Positions 27,121-34,305 of a DNA stretch of 37,657 bases are shown here, in pieces; position 1 is the stretch's first letter; every line of letters starts with the position of its first letter. A program made the translations under genes and the position numbers. The stretch spans positions 1-37,657 of the forward strand of contig JADFSO010000026.1 in NCBI GenBank assembly GCA_022560735.1, written 5' to 3'. Source of the stretch: Pseudomonadota bacterium. Its GTDB lineage: Bacteria; Pseudomonadota; Gammaproteobacteria; Steroidobacterales; MnTg04. Under the pieces are notes generated by a model that did no database searches, was not told the origin of the DNA, and saw nothing but the letters and a program-made list of their open reading frames with translations.

Positions 27121-27576
27121 TCAGTTATTGCCGGGTCCGATAATGTAAAAACTCTGTCGATGGGTAGCAGTTGCACCCCGGTTCGATGTCCCGACGCTGG
27201 TGATATCGAAGTGATACGAGAGAAACCCCGCCCCGGCGCCGATACTGAATCCGCTGGGTACCGGCGTCACTTCGTCGAATTGCATGTCGTATCCGTAATA
27301 GTTGCCGATACTGCCTTGAATGGGTGCGGTCGGGACGACGGTCACCGTTGTGGTGCTCCAGTTGCTGCTGGCGATCGCAAGATTGATCCCGGTTTCTGCC
27401 GACTGAAATGCATTCTGCGTATACTGCGCGTTCTGCGCCATTGCGACCTCGGTTGTCGAGCTCGTCATGCTCGATATCGCGAGCAGTGTCAGGACCATCA
27501 GCAGCACGAGGCCGACGATCAGCGCCGCGCCGTTTTGCTTTCGGTTAACTGTGATGTTCATTATTTTTCTGTTCAT
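27121..27576 (-). CDS. pilX: Minor pilin PilX-like
   Basis: A 151-residue protein with a basic leader and a prepilin-like site QNG followed by AALIVGLVLLMVLTLLAISS. The helix lacks Glu at position 5, which is common in PilX/GspK-like pilins placed at the tip of the priming complex. The remainder has Ser/Thr-rich globular sequence with no Cys. Met at 27576 or 27561 could start it. It sits between pilW (12-nt gap) and the small CxxC gene. Family naming rests on operon position and on the AALI helix. Confidence 0.82.
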   Translation of the reverse strand: MNRKIMNITVNRKQNGAALIVGLVLLMVLTLLAISSMTSSTTEVAMAQNAQYTQNAFQSAETGINLAIASSNWSTTTVTVVPTAPIQGSIGNYYGYDMQFDEVTPVPSGFSIGAGAGFLSYHFDITSVGTSNRGATATHRQSFYIIGPGNN

Positions 27577-27588
27577 CGCCTGGCTCCG

Positions 27589-28602
27589 TTAATTCACCCA
27601 GGTGTTGCGCAACTGGTAGGTTTCACTGACCAGCAAGCGCCTGAAATTGTCGTTAAAAGTCACGTTTTGATCCGCATAGACATAGTTGGTCGTATTGGTA
27701 AAGCCAGGTTCCGGTCTTTCGGCCCTGATCAGGAGCCAGATCTTGACCGCAACGATCTTGGCATTTGGATTGAAGCCTCCCGACAGAGGGTCGATGAGAG
27801 GGTTCCCCGGATCGACCCAGCGATTCACGGAACCTCTGAAAGCAGAGCCAACGATGTTGGTATCCAGACCGAACTGAACCTGGAGATCCTCAATGCCCGG
27901 GCTGATTTCCTGGTCCTGGACCGACGGCCCCGGTACCAGCGCTTTTCGCCGCAGTGACGGAACGCCAACTCCCGAACCGAACGGCACCGGTCCGGGCCCG
28001 GAATCCTGACTGACGTAGTAGGCGTGCGTGATCAGGTTTGCTACCCGCGATGTGCTGCCGGGTGGTGCCACCGGAATAACGCCGTCGGCAAACAGCGACC
28101 CCGCCATGCGCATCGAAAAAACCTGGATTCTGCCCGCTGTCGCCGCTGCTACCGGAGTGCTGCTGGCATGACGGGTTACGATTACATCGGATGCAGGCTG
28201 GGCCCCGCTGCCAAATGGCGGGCAACCGGCATAGGGAAAATTGTTGTTCGCGCCTTCGATCGCAAGATCGACGTCGATCGCCCAGTTTTGCCGACAGGAA
28301 CCGGCGACGGCCAGACCCGCGGGTATGACATCGGTTTCCCCGGCTCCGCCAGCAATGACCCCGGCATCGCTGCCTCTGCCCCAGAAACTGGCCAGGCGCA
28401 TGTCGGGACCCAGCATGGCCAGGGCCAATCGCGCATTTTCCTGGATCCGGCCCATGGTCTCATTGAGGCGATAGGTGTCCTTGCTTTTGACAAAAATCGT
28501 GACGGCGCCAACCATCAAAATGCTGCCGATCAGCAAGGAGATCATCAGTTCGATCAGGCTCATGCCTGGCTGAGTGCGAAGGATGCGCATCCGCTGCTTC
28601 AT
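27589..28602 (-). CDS. pilW: Minor pilin PilW-like
   Basis: A 337-residue prepilin with leader MKQRMRILRTQPG cut before MSLIELMISLLIGSILMVGA (Glu5 present). The globular part is large, as in PilW proteins, and ends YQLRNTWVN. The start at 28602 overlaps the pilV stop by 4 nt (ATGA), so translation is probably coupled. It acts with PilV, PilX and FimU in the pilus priming complex. Confidence 0.88.
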   Translation of the reverse strand: MKQRMRILRTQPGMSLIELMISLLIGSILMVGAVTIFVKSKDTYRLNETMGRIQENARLALAMLGPDMRLASFWGRGSDAGVIAGGAGETDVIPAGLAVAGSCRQNWAIDVDLAIEGANNNFPYAGCPPFGSGAQPASDVIVTRHASSTPVAAATAGRIQVFSMRMAGSLFADGVIPVAPPGSTSRVANLITHAYYVSQDSGPGPVPFGSGVGVPSLRRKALVPGPSVQDQEISPGIEDLQVQFGLDTNIVGSAFRGSVNRWVDPGNPLIDPLSGGFNPNAKIVAVKIWLLIRAERPEPGFTNTTNYVYADQNVTFNDNFRRLLVSETYQLRNTWVN

Positions 28603-29072
28603 ATCTGCACCGTCAACTGATATTGGGCCGGCAGGGCACTGCCGGCATCGTTCCAGACGACCGTGATAACAAAAGTCGTTGGCAAGGTGGCGACATTGAC
28701 CGCTATCGTCGCTTGTCCGTTGGGTAGCGCGTTGGCCACTTCGGCCTGCCAGACCAGGAGATCGTTGGCGGCCATTTGTGTCGGCGTGCAATCCACACCG
28801 CCATTGACGCAGCCAAAGTTGGCGGCGGCGCCGGCATAGTCATTACGAGCGGTGCGGTTCGCGCGAATCCGGTCAGCCATGTCGGCCGCCAGAATGACAG
28901 CCTGGCTATTGAGCAAGGCCGTGCGCCCGTTCTGCAGGCTGTAAACATACATCCGGGCTACCCCAAGCAAGCCGACCGACAAAACCACCAGCGCAACCAT
29001 CGATTCGACCAGCGAGAAGCCCCGTATCCGGCGATTAGCGTGTTTGCTGTATTTGTTATGAAAAATTTTCAT
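28599..29072 (-). CDS. pilV: Minor pilin PilV-like
   Basis: A 157-residue prepilin with a long basic leader ending RRIRG, then FSLVESMVALVVLSVGLLGV (Glu5). Two Cys lie in FGCVNGGVDCTP. The 'GLLGVA.M' end of the helix is typical of PilV. I use ATG 29072, which has AAGGAG about 11 nt upstream; a TTG at 29078 is also possible. The end overlaps pilW by 4 nt. Confidence 0.87.
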   Translation of the reverse strand: MKIFHNKYSKHANRRIRGFSLVESMVALVVLSVGLLGVARMYVYSLQNGRTALLNSQAVILAADMADRIRANRTARNDYAGAAANFGCVNGGVDCTPTQMAANDLLVWQAEVANALPNGQATIAVNVATLPTTFVITVVWNDAGSALPAQYQLTVQI

Positions 29073-29087
29073 TCGCAAGACACTCCT

Positions 29088-29711
29088 TTAAGGACAGGTG
29101 CCACCCAACTGAGTCAGGGCGAAATTAACATCGTCAACATCCCGGCCAACCTGTGGTCGGCCGGTGACCCCAATCATCAACATGCGTGCTGCAGAGCCAG
29201 AGCCGCCCTGGTCGACATTGCCGCGATCGTCGCAGAACAAAATCATCGTTGCAGCGGGTCCAGCGGGTCCGTTGCGGCGAAAGCCATTCGACGTAAACGA
29301 TATAAAGGCGGCGTCGGAACTGACCGTGAGTTGTGCCGGCAGCGCTCCGTGAGCCTCCAAAATAATTTCGCCCGGATCGATCACGATATTGCCATCCGGT
29401 TGTCCGTTACCATCGATATCGGCATCGTCAACGAACACGACCCAACCGACCATGTTGCCGCCGACGTTGCAGGCCGGTGCGGGCGCCAAAGGGTTGTTGC
29501 TCGCACACAGCGTCACCGGCACGCGCCGTTTGACCGCCTCCGATCGCGCCCGGTGAATCGACGTGACCAGGTCATTGGTCGAACTCGCCATCCGGCTGGT
29601 CTGAATGGTTCTGACAAAACCGGGTACACCGACGCTGATGAGGATCGCCACCACGAAAATCGTGACCATCAATTCCAGCAAGGTGAACCCGTTGGACATG
29701 TGCCTGTTCAT
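29088..29711 (-). CDS. fimU: Minor pilin FimU/FimT-like (GspH type)
   Basis: A 207-residue prepilin: leader MNRHMSNG, then FTLLELMVTIFVVAILISVG (Glu5), then the GspH/FimT-type 'NDLVTSIHRARSEAVKRR' helix and a beta-rich domain with two Cys (TLCASNN..., APACNVGG) plus one near the end. Position directly before pilV suggests FimU. FimT and FimU are hard to separate by eye, so the symbol is by synteny. Either Met 29711 or 29699 could start it. Confidence 0.8.
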   Translation of the reverse strand: MNRHMSNGFTLLELMVTIFVVAILISVGVPGFVRTIQTSRMASSTNDLVTSIHRARSEAVKRRVPVTLCASNNPLAPAPACNVGGNMVGWVVFVDDADIDGNGQPDGNIVIDPGEIILEAHGALPAQLTVSSDAAFISFTSNGFRRNGPAGPAATMILFCDDRGNVDQGGSGSAARMLMIGVTGRPQVGRDVDDVNFALTQLGGTCP

Positions 29712-29793
29712 GGCTACGCAGTTTAAGGACAAATCGAGCGCCATGGACCAGTATCCCGATGACCGGGTGGGGGACGCCGACAAACGGTCATAA

Positions 29794-30327
29794 TTAGAGA
29801 CAAATCAAGCGCTTGTTGCTCGGGTCGCGGTCGGAAACCCGGGGACGCCCGGTATAACTGATGATCACGGCGCGCGCGGATTGCGCACCCCGGGAATCGC
29901 AAAAGGTTACGGTGCCATTTACGCTGCGCACGCCAAGCGGCCGGAAGCGAAAAACCCGGCGGTTTGCGGTTATTTTCAGTCCCTCGCGTGCTGATTTGAC
30001 ATAAAGCAGCGGTTCACCCGCATCGAGGCGGGCGGGGCTGTCCTGGTCGAGATTGGCAAAAACCAGCCAGCCCAGGTTCCACGGATCCTTCGTGCACTGC
30101 CTGCCGCCACCGGAAGGGCAAAGAACCACTTCCCGGTTTCTCTTGGCGGCCTCGCTACGGGCAAACTGTATGGTCCCGACCAGTTCATTGATCGCGGCAG
30201 TCCGCCTGCTGTCCATGATCATTTGGCGAAATGACGGGACGGCGCCGGTCACCAGTACAGCCGCAATTCCCATGACCAGCAACAGCTCGAGCAGAGTCAT
30301 TCCGGAAATATTCGCACGATTTTGCAT
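29794..30327 (-). CDS. fimT: Minor pilin FimT-like (GspH type)
   Basis: A 177-residue prepilin with leader ending NISG, followed by MTLLELLLVMGIAAVLVTGA (Glu5). It then has the FimT/GspH signature INELVGTIQFARSEAAKRNR, GWLVFANLDQDS and a final GRPRVSDRDPSNKRLICL. It is first in the operon, 82 nt before the next pilin, and is divergent from thiO. In P. aeruginosa fimT also neighbours thiO. FimT proteins in some species bind DNA during natural transformation, but that role is not shown here. Confidence 0.8.
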   Translation of the reverse strand: MQNRANISGMTLLELLLVMGIAAVLVTGAVPSFRQMIMDSRRTAAINELVGTIQFARSEAAKRNREVVLCPSGGGRQCTKDPWNLGWLVFANLDQDSPARLDAGEPLLYVKSAREGLKITANRRVFRFRPLGVRSVNGTVTFCDSRGAQSARAVIISYTGRPRVSDRDPSNKRLICL

Positions 30328-30437
30328 GTCACTGATTTTGTCGCGCCGGGGTCGTCGCCGACAGCCGACTATCTGGCGTCGCCAGCCTGATTCAGGCTGT
30401 TAGAATATGATCGGTATCCCAGGCGGTTGAGTTTTTT

Positions 30438-31529
30438 GTGCGTGCGAAAACCGATGTACTGATCGTTGGCGGCGGCATTATTGGATTGATGACGGCCCGT
30501 GAATTACTGGGTCGGGGCCGCAAGGTCATCGTCGTCGACAAAGGCCCCGCCGGCCTCGAAGCTTCCCACGCGGCAAGTGGAATTTTGTCACCATTGCCGC
30601 CCTGGGATGCCGCACCGGCGATCGTCCGGCTGACCCGGTTGAGTCTGAATATATATCCCTCGCTGGCCGAGGAATTGCTGGTCGAAACCGGGATCGATCC
30701 GGAACTGTGTTCGTGCGGGCTTTTGTACCTGGCCGATGAAGCAGGCCATAACTGGCCAGGCGACTACTTGCCCGTAGGCGCCAAGCTCATGTCCAGGCCG
30801 GAACTGGAGGAGATGGAGCCAGCGGTGTCGGTGCCGGAAGGGCAACACCTGCTGTTGCCGGCAATCTCGCAGATCAATAATCCCTGGTTGCTCGAAGCGC
30901 TGGTCGAATCCATCGGCATGCGCGGCGGCCTGATCCTGGACAACACGGAAGTCAGTGCTTTCAGACGCAACAAGAGAAGGATTTGCGGGGCTGAGACCAG
31001 CGCCGGGCCACTGGATTCCGAGCAAGTACTGGTCGCGGCGGGCGCCTGGACGGACCAACTGCTGGGTACGCTGGGGGTGCATACCGGTGTTTACCCGGTG
31101 CTCGGCCAGATGATCAGTTTTCAGACCGACCCGGGGTTTTTGAACCGGATCGTCGTCGAAGGAGAGCAATGCCTGGTGCCACGCCAGGATGGCACGATAC
31201 TGGTGGGCTCGACGATCGAAAACGTCGGTTTCGACAAACAAACGACGGCCGCGGCCGCGCGGACGCTCAGCGAGTTCGCCTGGAAGCGGTTACCGGTGCT
31301 GGAAGGCCAGCGCGCTTTGGAACACTGGTGTGGACTGCGACCCGCCAGCGCCGGCGATGTGCCGTTAATCGGCGAGCTACGGCCGTTCCAGGGGCTGTAC
31401 CTGGCAAGCGGCCATTACCGCCTCGGTATCACGCTGGCGACCGGTACGGCACGGCTGATGGCGGAAATGATGTGTGGCAGCGCGCTCAGCTTGCCGGCGG
31501 ACGATTTTGCATTGCCGCAGGCAGCGTAG
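30438..31529 (+). CDS. thiO: FAD-dependent glycine oxidase ThiO-like
   Basis: A 363-residue D-amino-acid-oxidase-fold flavoprotein. The N-terminal Rossmann motif is DVLIVGGGIIGLMTARELLG, followed by VVDKGPAGLEASHAASGILS. The C-terminal FAD/substrate part includes GLRPASAGDVPLIGEL and ASGHYRLGITLATGTARLMA. ThiO oxidises glycine to iminoglycine for the thiazole of thiamine. Starting codon GTG 30438 gives a compact N-terminus. It is the conserved neighbour of the fimT operon, and no other thi gene is nearby. A TAGAAT-like -10 lies around 30401-30406. Relatives also act on other amines, so substrate is inferred. Confidence 0.88.
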   Translation: MRAKTDVLIVGGGIIGLMTARELLGRGRKVIVVDKGPAGLEASHAASGILSPLPPWDAAPAIVRLTRLSLNIYPSLAEELLVETGIDPELCSCGLLYLADEAGHNWPGDYLPVGAKLMSRPELEEMEPAVSVPEGQHLLLPAISQINNPWLLEALVESIGMRGGLILDNTEVSAFRRNKRRICGAETSAGPLDSEQVLVAAGAWTDQLLGTLGVHTGVYPVLGQMISFQTDPGFLNRIVVEGEQCLVPRQDGTILVGSTIENVGFDKQTTAAAARTLSEFAWKRLPVLEGQRALEHWCGLRPASAGDVPLIGELRPFQGLYLASGHYRLGITLATGTARLMAEMMCGSALSLPADDFALPQAA

Positions 31530-31549
31530 CTATAACGGTCCAGGCTCTT

Positions 31550-31555
31550 TATAAT
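31550..31555 (+). promoter_or_regulatory. Possible -10 box directly before the Fur-family gene
   Basis: A perfect TATAAT ends 6 nt before the ATG at 31562. If used, transcription would start at or next to the ATG, giving a nearly leaderless mRNA, or translation would start at the in-frame ATG 31586. The -35 region (31527-31532) is poor. Confidence 0.35.
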
Positions 31556-31561
31556 CAGTCT

Positions 31562-31990
31562 ATGGCAGGTCAGAAAAAAATCTCGATGGATACGGCCAGT
31601 CTGCGCCGGCATTTACACGGCAGCGGCATCATGCCGACTCGCCAGCGCATGGAAATCGCTGGCGTATTGCTGGCAAAGCCGCAGCATTTATCGGCCGACC
31701 AGATCCTGGGGATCTTGCAGAAGGCGGGTTCGGCGGTGTCCAAGGCAACTGTCTATAACACCTTGAACCTGTTTGCCGAAAATGGCCTGGTTCGCCCGAT
31801 CAATGTGGAAGGCGAGCGCACGCTGTACGATTCGAATACCGAGAACCATGCCCATTTTTATAACCTGGACAGCGGTGCGATCACCGATATCGACGCGATC
31901 CTGGTGCATGACCTGCCGCCGCCGCCGGATGGTACCGAGATTGCAGAAATCGACCTGGTGATCAGGATCAGGAATCGCAAGGAAAAATAG
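31562..31990 (+). CDS. Fur-family metalloregulator, Irr/PerR-like
   Basis: A 142-residue Fur-family DNA-binding protein. The winged helix is clear (GIMPTRQRMEIAGVLLAKPQ, then SKATVYNTLNLFAENGLVRP). The regulatory part has ENHAHFYNLDSGAITDID where Fur has HHDHLIC..CG. No CxxC zinc pair is present in the C-terminal half, which ends IRIRNRKEK. This spacing and the 'D(T/S)NT.(N/D)H.HF' pattern recall Irr-type and cysteine-free PerR-like members, which answer to heme-iron status or peroxide. The ligand here is not known. It lies 32 nt after thiO but has its own possible promoter, and it ends at a strong terminator. Confidence 0.85.
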   Translation: MAGQKKISMDTASLRRHLHGSGIMPTRQRMEIAGVLLAKPQHLSADQILGILQKAGSAVSKATVYNTLNLFAENGLVRPINVEGERTLYDSNTENHAHFYNLDSGAITDIDAILVHDLPPPPDGTEIAEIDLVIRIRNRKEK

Positions 31991-32031
31991 TCCGGCCGGC
32001 TCCTGGGGGGAGCTAATTTGAAATTCAGGAT

Positions 32032-32054
32032 TGCCCGCGGCGCGGGCATTTTTT
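32032..32054 (+). terminator. Rho-independent terminator after the Fur-family gene
   Basis: TGCCCGC-GGC-GCGGGCA followed by TTTTTT, 42 nt past the stop codon. It separates the thiO/fur unit from tRNA-Thr. Confidence 0.88.
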
Positions 32055-32100
32055 ATACTTCGCGCCCAGCATCGGCTCAAAACGGGCGCAAACCGTAGTT

Positions 32101-32176
32101 GCCGGAATAGCTCAGTTGGTAGAGCAGCGCATTCGTAATGCGAAGGTCGGGGGTTCGACTCCTCTTTCCGGCACCA
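32101..32176 (+). tRNA. tRNA-Thr (anticodon CGT), integration site
   Basis: A 76-nt cloverleaf with acceptor GCCGGAA/TTCCGGC and encoded ACCA. The D arm is GCTC-AGTTGGTA-GAGC, the anticodon loop TTCGTAA and the T loop TTCGACT. It closely matches E. coli thrW, a known integration site of prophage-like elements. Here an integrase gene ends 70 nt after its 3' end, so the 3' half is the likely attachment core. The second core copy must lie outside the window. Confidence 0.95.
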
Positions 32177-32246
32177 ATACTTCCAAGGCTTTTCGTCATT
32201 TCGGTTATTTTTGTTGCAATGCGATTATCAGTTTTCATGCGGAGAT

Positions 32247-33239
32247 TCATCGAACAACTCTCAATCTAGGTGGCTGCACAGCTACATTGTTTGCATAGCT
32301 GGCGACATGATCCGGGGCTAGATGAGCATAACGTAAGACCATTTCATAAGACTTCCACGGACCTAATCTTTGCAGGACGGGCAGGGGAGTTCCGGCTTGC
32401 ACATGCCAGCTTGCCCAGGTACTTCTCAGGTCATGCCAGCGGAAGTTTTCGATACCAGCCCTTCTAAGAGCCTTATGCCACGCTTTTGTGTTGGTCTGGG
32501 TAATCCTTTTCCCTTTGTAGGTGAATACAAAGTCTTTTCCTGGCTGGGAATCGACCACGCCCCTGGTTACATCATTCAAAGGCAAGCCAAACGGTTTGCC
32601 ATCTTTCATGTATCTCGCTGGGATCGTCACATGATTACCGTGAATCCATGAGCGGCGCATTTCTACTAATGGGGTTTTGCGCAAGCCAGTATTGACAGCA
32701 ACAAGAGCCAGCGCTTGTAGATGCGAAGGCAATTCATGGTACAGCCGAGCAAATTCGTCTTTGGTTATCCACCGCGGTTCCTTTTTGATAATCCGGTACA
32801 TCGGAACTTTGGGCGCGTGTTCTATCCATCCCCATTCCAGTCCAGCGTTTAACATGGCGCGGAGGAGGGCCATGTGGCGGTTGGCTGTGGACTTTGAACT
32901 TTCCTTGGTCTTTTCCTTTCGCAACTCAATAATTTTTGCACGATTAATCTCTCTTACCAGCATTCCGGTCAAGCGTGGATTGAGCCACTTCATCAATGCA
33001 GCATCCGTCGCCAAACTCTTTTTCGTTGACTGGTCTAGCCATTCCAAAGCCAATTCGTCATAGGTACGGTCGGGACTGGCCCCTAACTGCACTTGTCGCC
33101 AAACTTGCTCTCTCAATGTGTGTTCATATTCTTCGGCTTTTCGCCGGTCAGTTGTGCGACACGATCTGCGAGTTTCTTTGCCACCGATGCTGAATCGAGT
33201 ATGGAAATTACTCGTTCCTTTTGGTTTATATATTGACAT
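32247..33239 (-). CDS. Tyrosine recombinase (phage-type integrase)
   Basis: A 330-residue integrase. The N-terminal arm- and core-binding region has YEHTLREQVWRQVQLG and TANRHMALLRAMLNAGLEWG. The catalytic domain has the first Arg in NTGLRKTPLVEMRRSWI, the H-x-x-R box in FRWHDLRSTWASWHVQAGTP, and the nucleophile Tyr in YEMVLRYAHLAPDH. The box normally written LGGW/LGHW reads LGPW here. The ATG at 33239 has a strong site (AGGAGAAAG) that lies inside the preceding gene; the two overlap by 127 nt. The gene ends next to tRNA-Thr, its presumed target. It appears intact and would cut and join the element's ends. Confidence 0.93.
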   Translation of the reverse strand: MSIYKPKGTSNFHTRFSIGGKETRRSCRTTDRRKAEEYEHTLREQVWRQVQLGASPDRTYDELALEWLDQSTKKSLATDAALMKWLNPRLTGMLVREINRAKIIELRKEKTKESSKSTANRHMALLRAMLNAGLEWGWIEHAPKVPMYRIIKKEPRWITKDEFARLYHELPSHLQALALVAVNTGLRKTPLVEMRRSWIHGNHVTIPARYMKDGKPFGLPLNDVTRGVVDSQPGKDFVFTYKGKRITQTNTKAWHKALRRAGIENFRWHDLRSTWASWHVQAGTPLPVLQRLGPWKSYEMVLRYAHLAPDHVASYANNVAVQPPRLRVVR

Positions 33240-33403
33240 GGATACTTTCTCCTAATTGTTTCTATCAAATCCTCTTCAATAAAAACCCAACATTTCCCGA
33301 TTTTAGCCCCCGGAATTTCTCCGTTTCTGGCCTTGCGTTTAACTGCATCCTTGCTTATTTTTAGAAAATCAGCCGCTCCTCCAACCCCTAGTGTTTCATT
33401 CAC
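33113..33403 (-). CDS. Excisionase-like / MerR-type HTH small protein
   Basis: A 96-residue protein starting at GTG 33403 (VNETLGVGGAADFLKISKDA), with GGAG 10 nt ahead. The N-terminal half is an excisionase-type winged helix (GGAADFLKISKDAVKRKARN, IPGAKIGKCWVFIEEDLIET) ending in the helix-binding dyad DLIE. The C-terminal part (KYPCQYINQKERVI ...) overlaps the integrase gene by 127 nt in another frame. Similar overlapping pairs occur upstream of phage integrases, where the small protein directs excision or represses int. Its function here is inferred from fold and position. Confidence 0.7.
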   Translation of the reverse strand: MNETLGVGGAADFLKISKDAVKRKARNGEIPGAKIGKCWVFIEEDLIETIRRKYPCQYINQKERVISILDSASVAKKLADRVAQLTGEKPKNMNTH

Positions 33404-33467
33404 AACGCTGATACTCCAGCGAAATCGCCATAAGCCCGGCAATCGGCAATTTAGAGTAGGCGTACAT
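33396..33467 (-). CDS. Micro-ORF C (23 codons) ahead of the excisionase-like gene
   Basis: ATG 33467 overlaps the stop of micro-ORF B (TGATG), and its own stop overlaps the GTG of the excisionase-like gene. The product would be MYAYSKLPIAGLMAISLEYQ plus RCE. Nothing in it is recognisable. It may serve only to couple translation to the next gene. Confidence 0.3.
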   Translation of the reverse strand: MYAYSKLPIAGLMAISLEYQRCE

Positions 33468-33562
33468 CAGAAAGGACCTCCGCCAATATCATCAGCTTTC
33501 ACTATCTGTAATTCAGTCATTGCCCCTCTCAACCAGTAATTGTCCTGGGTATTATCAGTCAT
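33467..33562 (-). CDS. Micro-ORF B (31 codons)
   Basis: ATG 33562 has GGGGAG about 8 nt ahead and overlaps the stop of micro-ORF A as ATGA. The product starts MTDNTQDNYWLRGAMTELQI and ends GGGPF. It is acidic and soluble, with no family that I recognise. Good ribosome site and overlaps on both sides argue that it is translated. Confidence 0.4.
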   Translation of the reverse strand: MTDNTQDNYWLRGAMTELQIVKADDIGGGPF

Positions 33563-33645
33563 GCAGTAGTCTCCCCGATATAGGGATTTTGGCGCGCATC
33601 TACTGCCTCTTTAAGGTTAAATTTCCCGTTCAAATACATGACCAT
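33559..33645 (-). CDS. Micro-ORF A (28 codons)
   Basis: ATG 33645 overlaps the HNH gene stop (TAATG) and ends overlapping micro-ORF B (ATGA). The product begins MVMYLNGKFNLKEAVDARQN. No known domain is seen. It is part of a chain of overlapping frames from the HNH gene to the integrase. Confidence 0.4.
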   Translation of the reverse strand: MVMYLNGKFNLKEAVDARQNPYIGETTA

Positions 33646-34160
33646 TACTCAATATGCGCCCAAGTGAGGCCCTGCTTGATTTTCATAACTGTTGTGTAAT
33701 GAATACCAAAACGATTGGCGAGTAACTGTGTTGGCTTGCTTGATCGCTTGATAAATTGCGCCTGCGACTCTGTAAGTTTTGACGCTCCCTGCTGCTCACC
33801 CCTTGCTGTGCGCCCCTTCATATCCCTATCGGCAATGTTCTCAGCATGTGTAGCCGCCCTAAGATGGGCTGGATTCACGCAAAGCGAAACATCGCATATG
33901 TGCATAATCACCTTGCCGTCAGGAATTCGGCCATTGCATACCATCCAGGCGAAACGATGAGCGCGAAAGTACACGCGCTTACCGCTCTCGGAAAATTCAA
34001 ATGTGCCATACCGCTGACCACAATCATTTGGTGACGCAAGAGTTCCTTGCCAAAGCCAACAACCGTCAACCTCACTGCGGTCTACTTTTGACCAAAACCG
34101 ACCAACAGTTTTCTCCAAAAACTCACGCCTGGTTAAATTCTTATCCGTCATGGAATCCAT
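33645..34160 (-). CDS. HNH endonuclease (homing-type) with C-terminal HTH
   Basis: A 171-residue protein with an HNH_3-like nuclease core: WSKVDRSEVDGCWLWQGTLA, then RAHRFAWMVCNGRIPDG, then IMHICDVSLCVNPAHLRAAT. Cys and His of C-WLW, H-I-C and C-VNPAHL fit the zinc/metal site. The C-terminal part (SKLTESQAQFIKRSSKPTQL then LANRFGIHYTTVMKIKQG) is a helix-turn-helix as in phage homing endonucleases. The start may be Met 34160 or 34151. It lies between the primase gene (145-nt gap) and the micro-ORF chain. It could be a freestanding homing enzyme or serve in element DNA processing or superinfection exclusion; the sequence does not decide. Confidence 0.85.
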   Translation of the reverse strand: MDSMTDKNLTRREFLEKTVGRFWSKVDRSEVDGCWLWQGTLASPNDCGQRYGTFEFSESGKRVYFRAHRFAWMVCNGRIPDGKVIMHICDVSLCVNPAHLRAATHAENIADRDMKGRTARGEQQGASKLTESQAQFIKRSSKPTQLLANRFGIHYTTVMKIKQGLTWAHIE

Positions 34161-34305
34161 TCTCACCAAATACAAGCAAAACAAGCTATTTCCCAATAAA
34201 GCCAAGGGAGGCACGGGAAGGAAAACACGCTTTTCCTATAAGTCCCTATAAAAACAATTTGTAAGACACTTAATACAAAAAAGGTCATTTGACTCCCGTC
34301 CCTCC

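Noticed and set aside
26941..27957. 338-codon plus-strand frame across pilX and pilW
   Set aside because: Antisense of three pilus genes with clear homology; the composition is typical of shadow coding.
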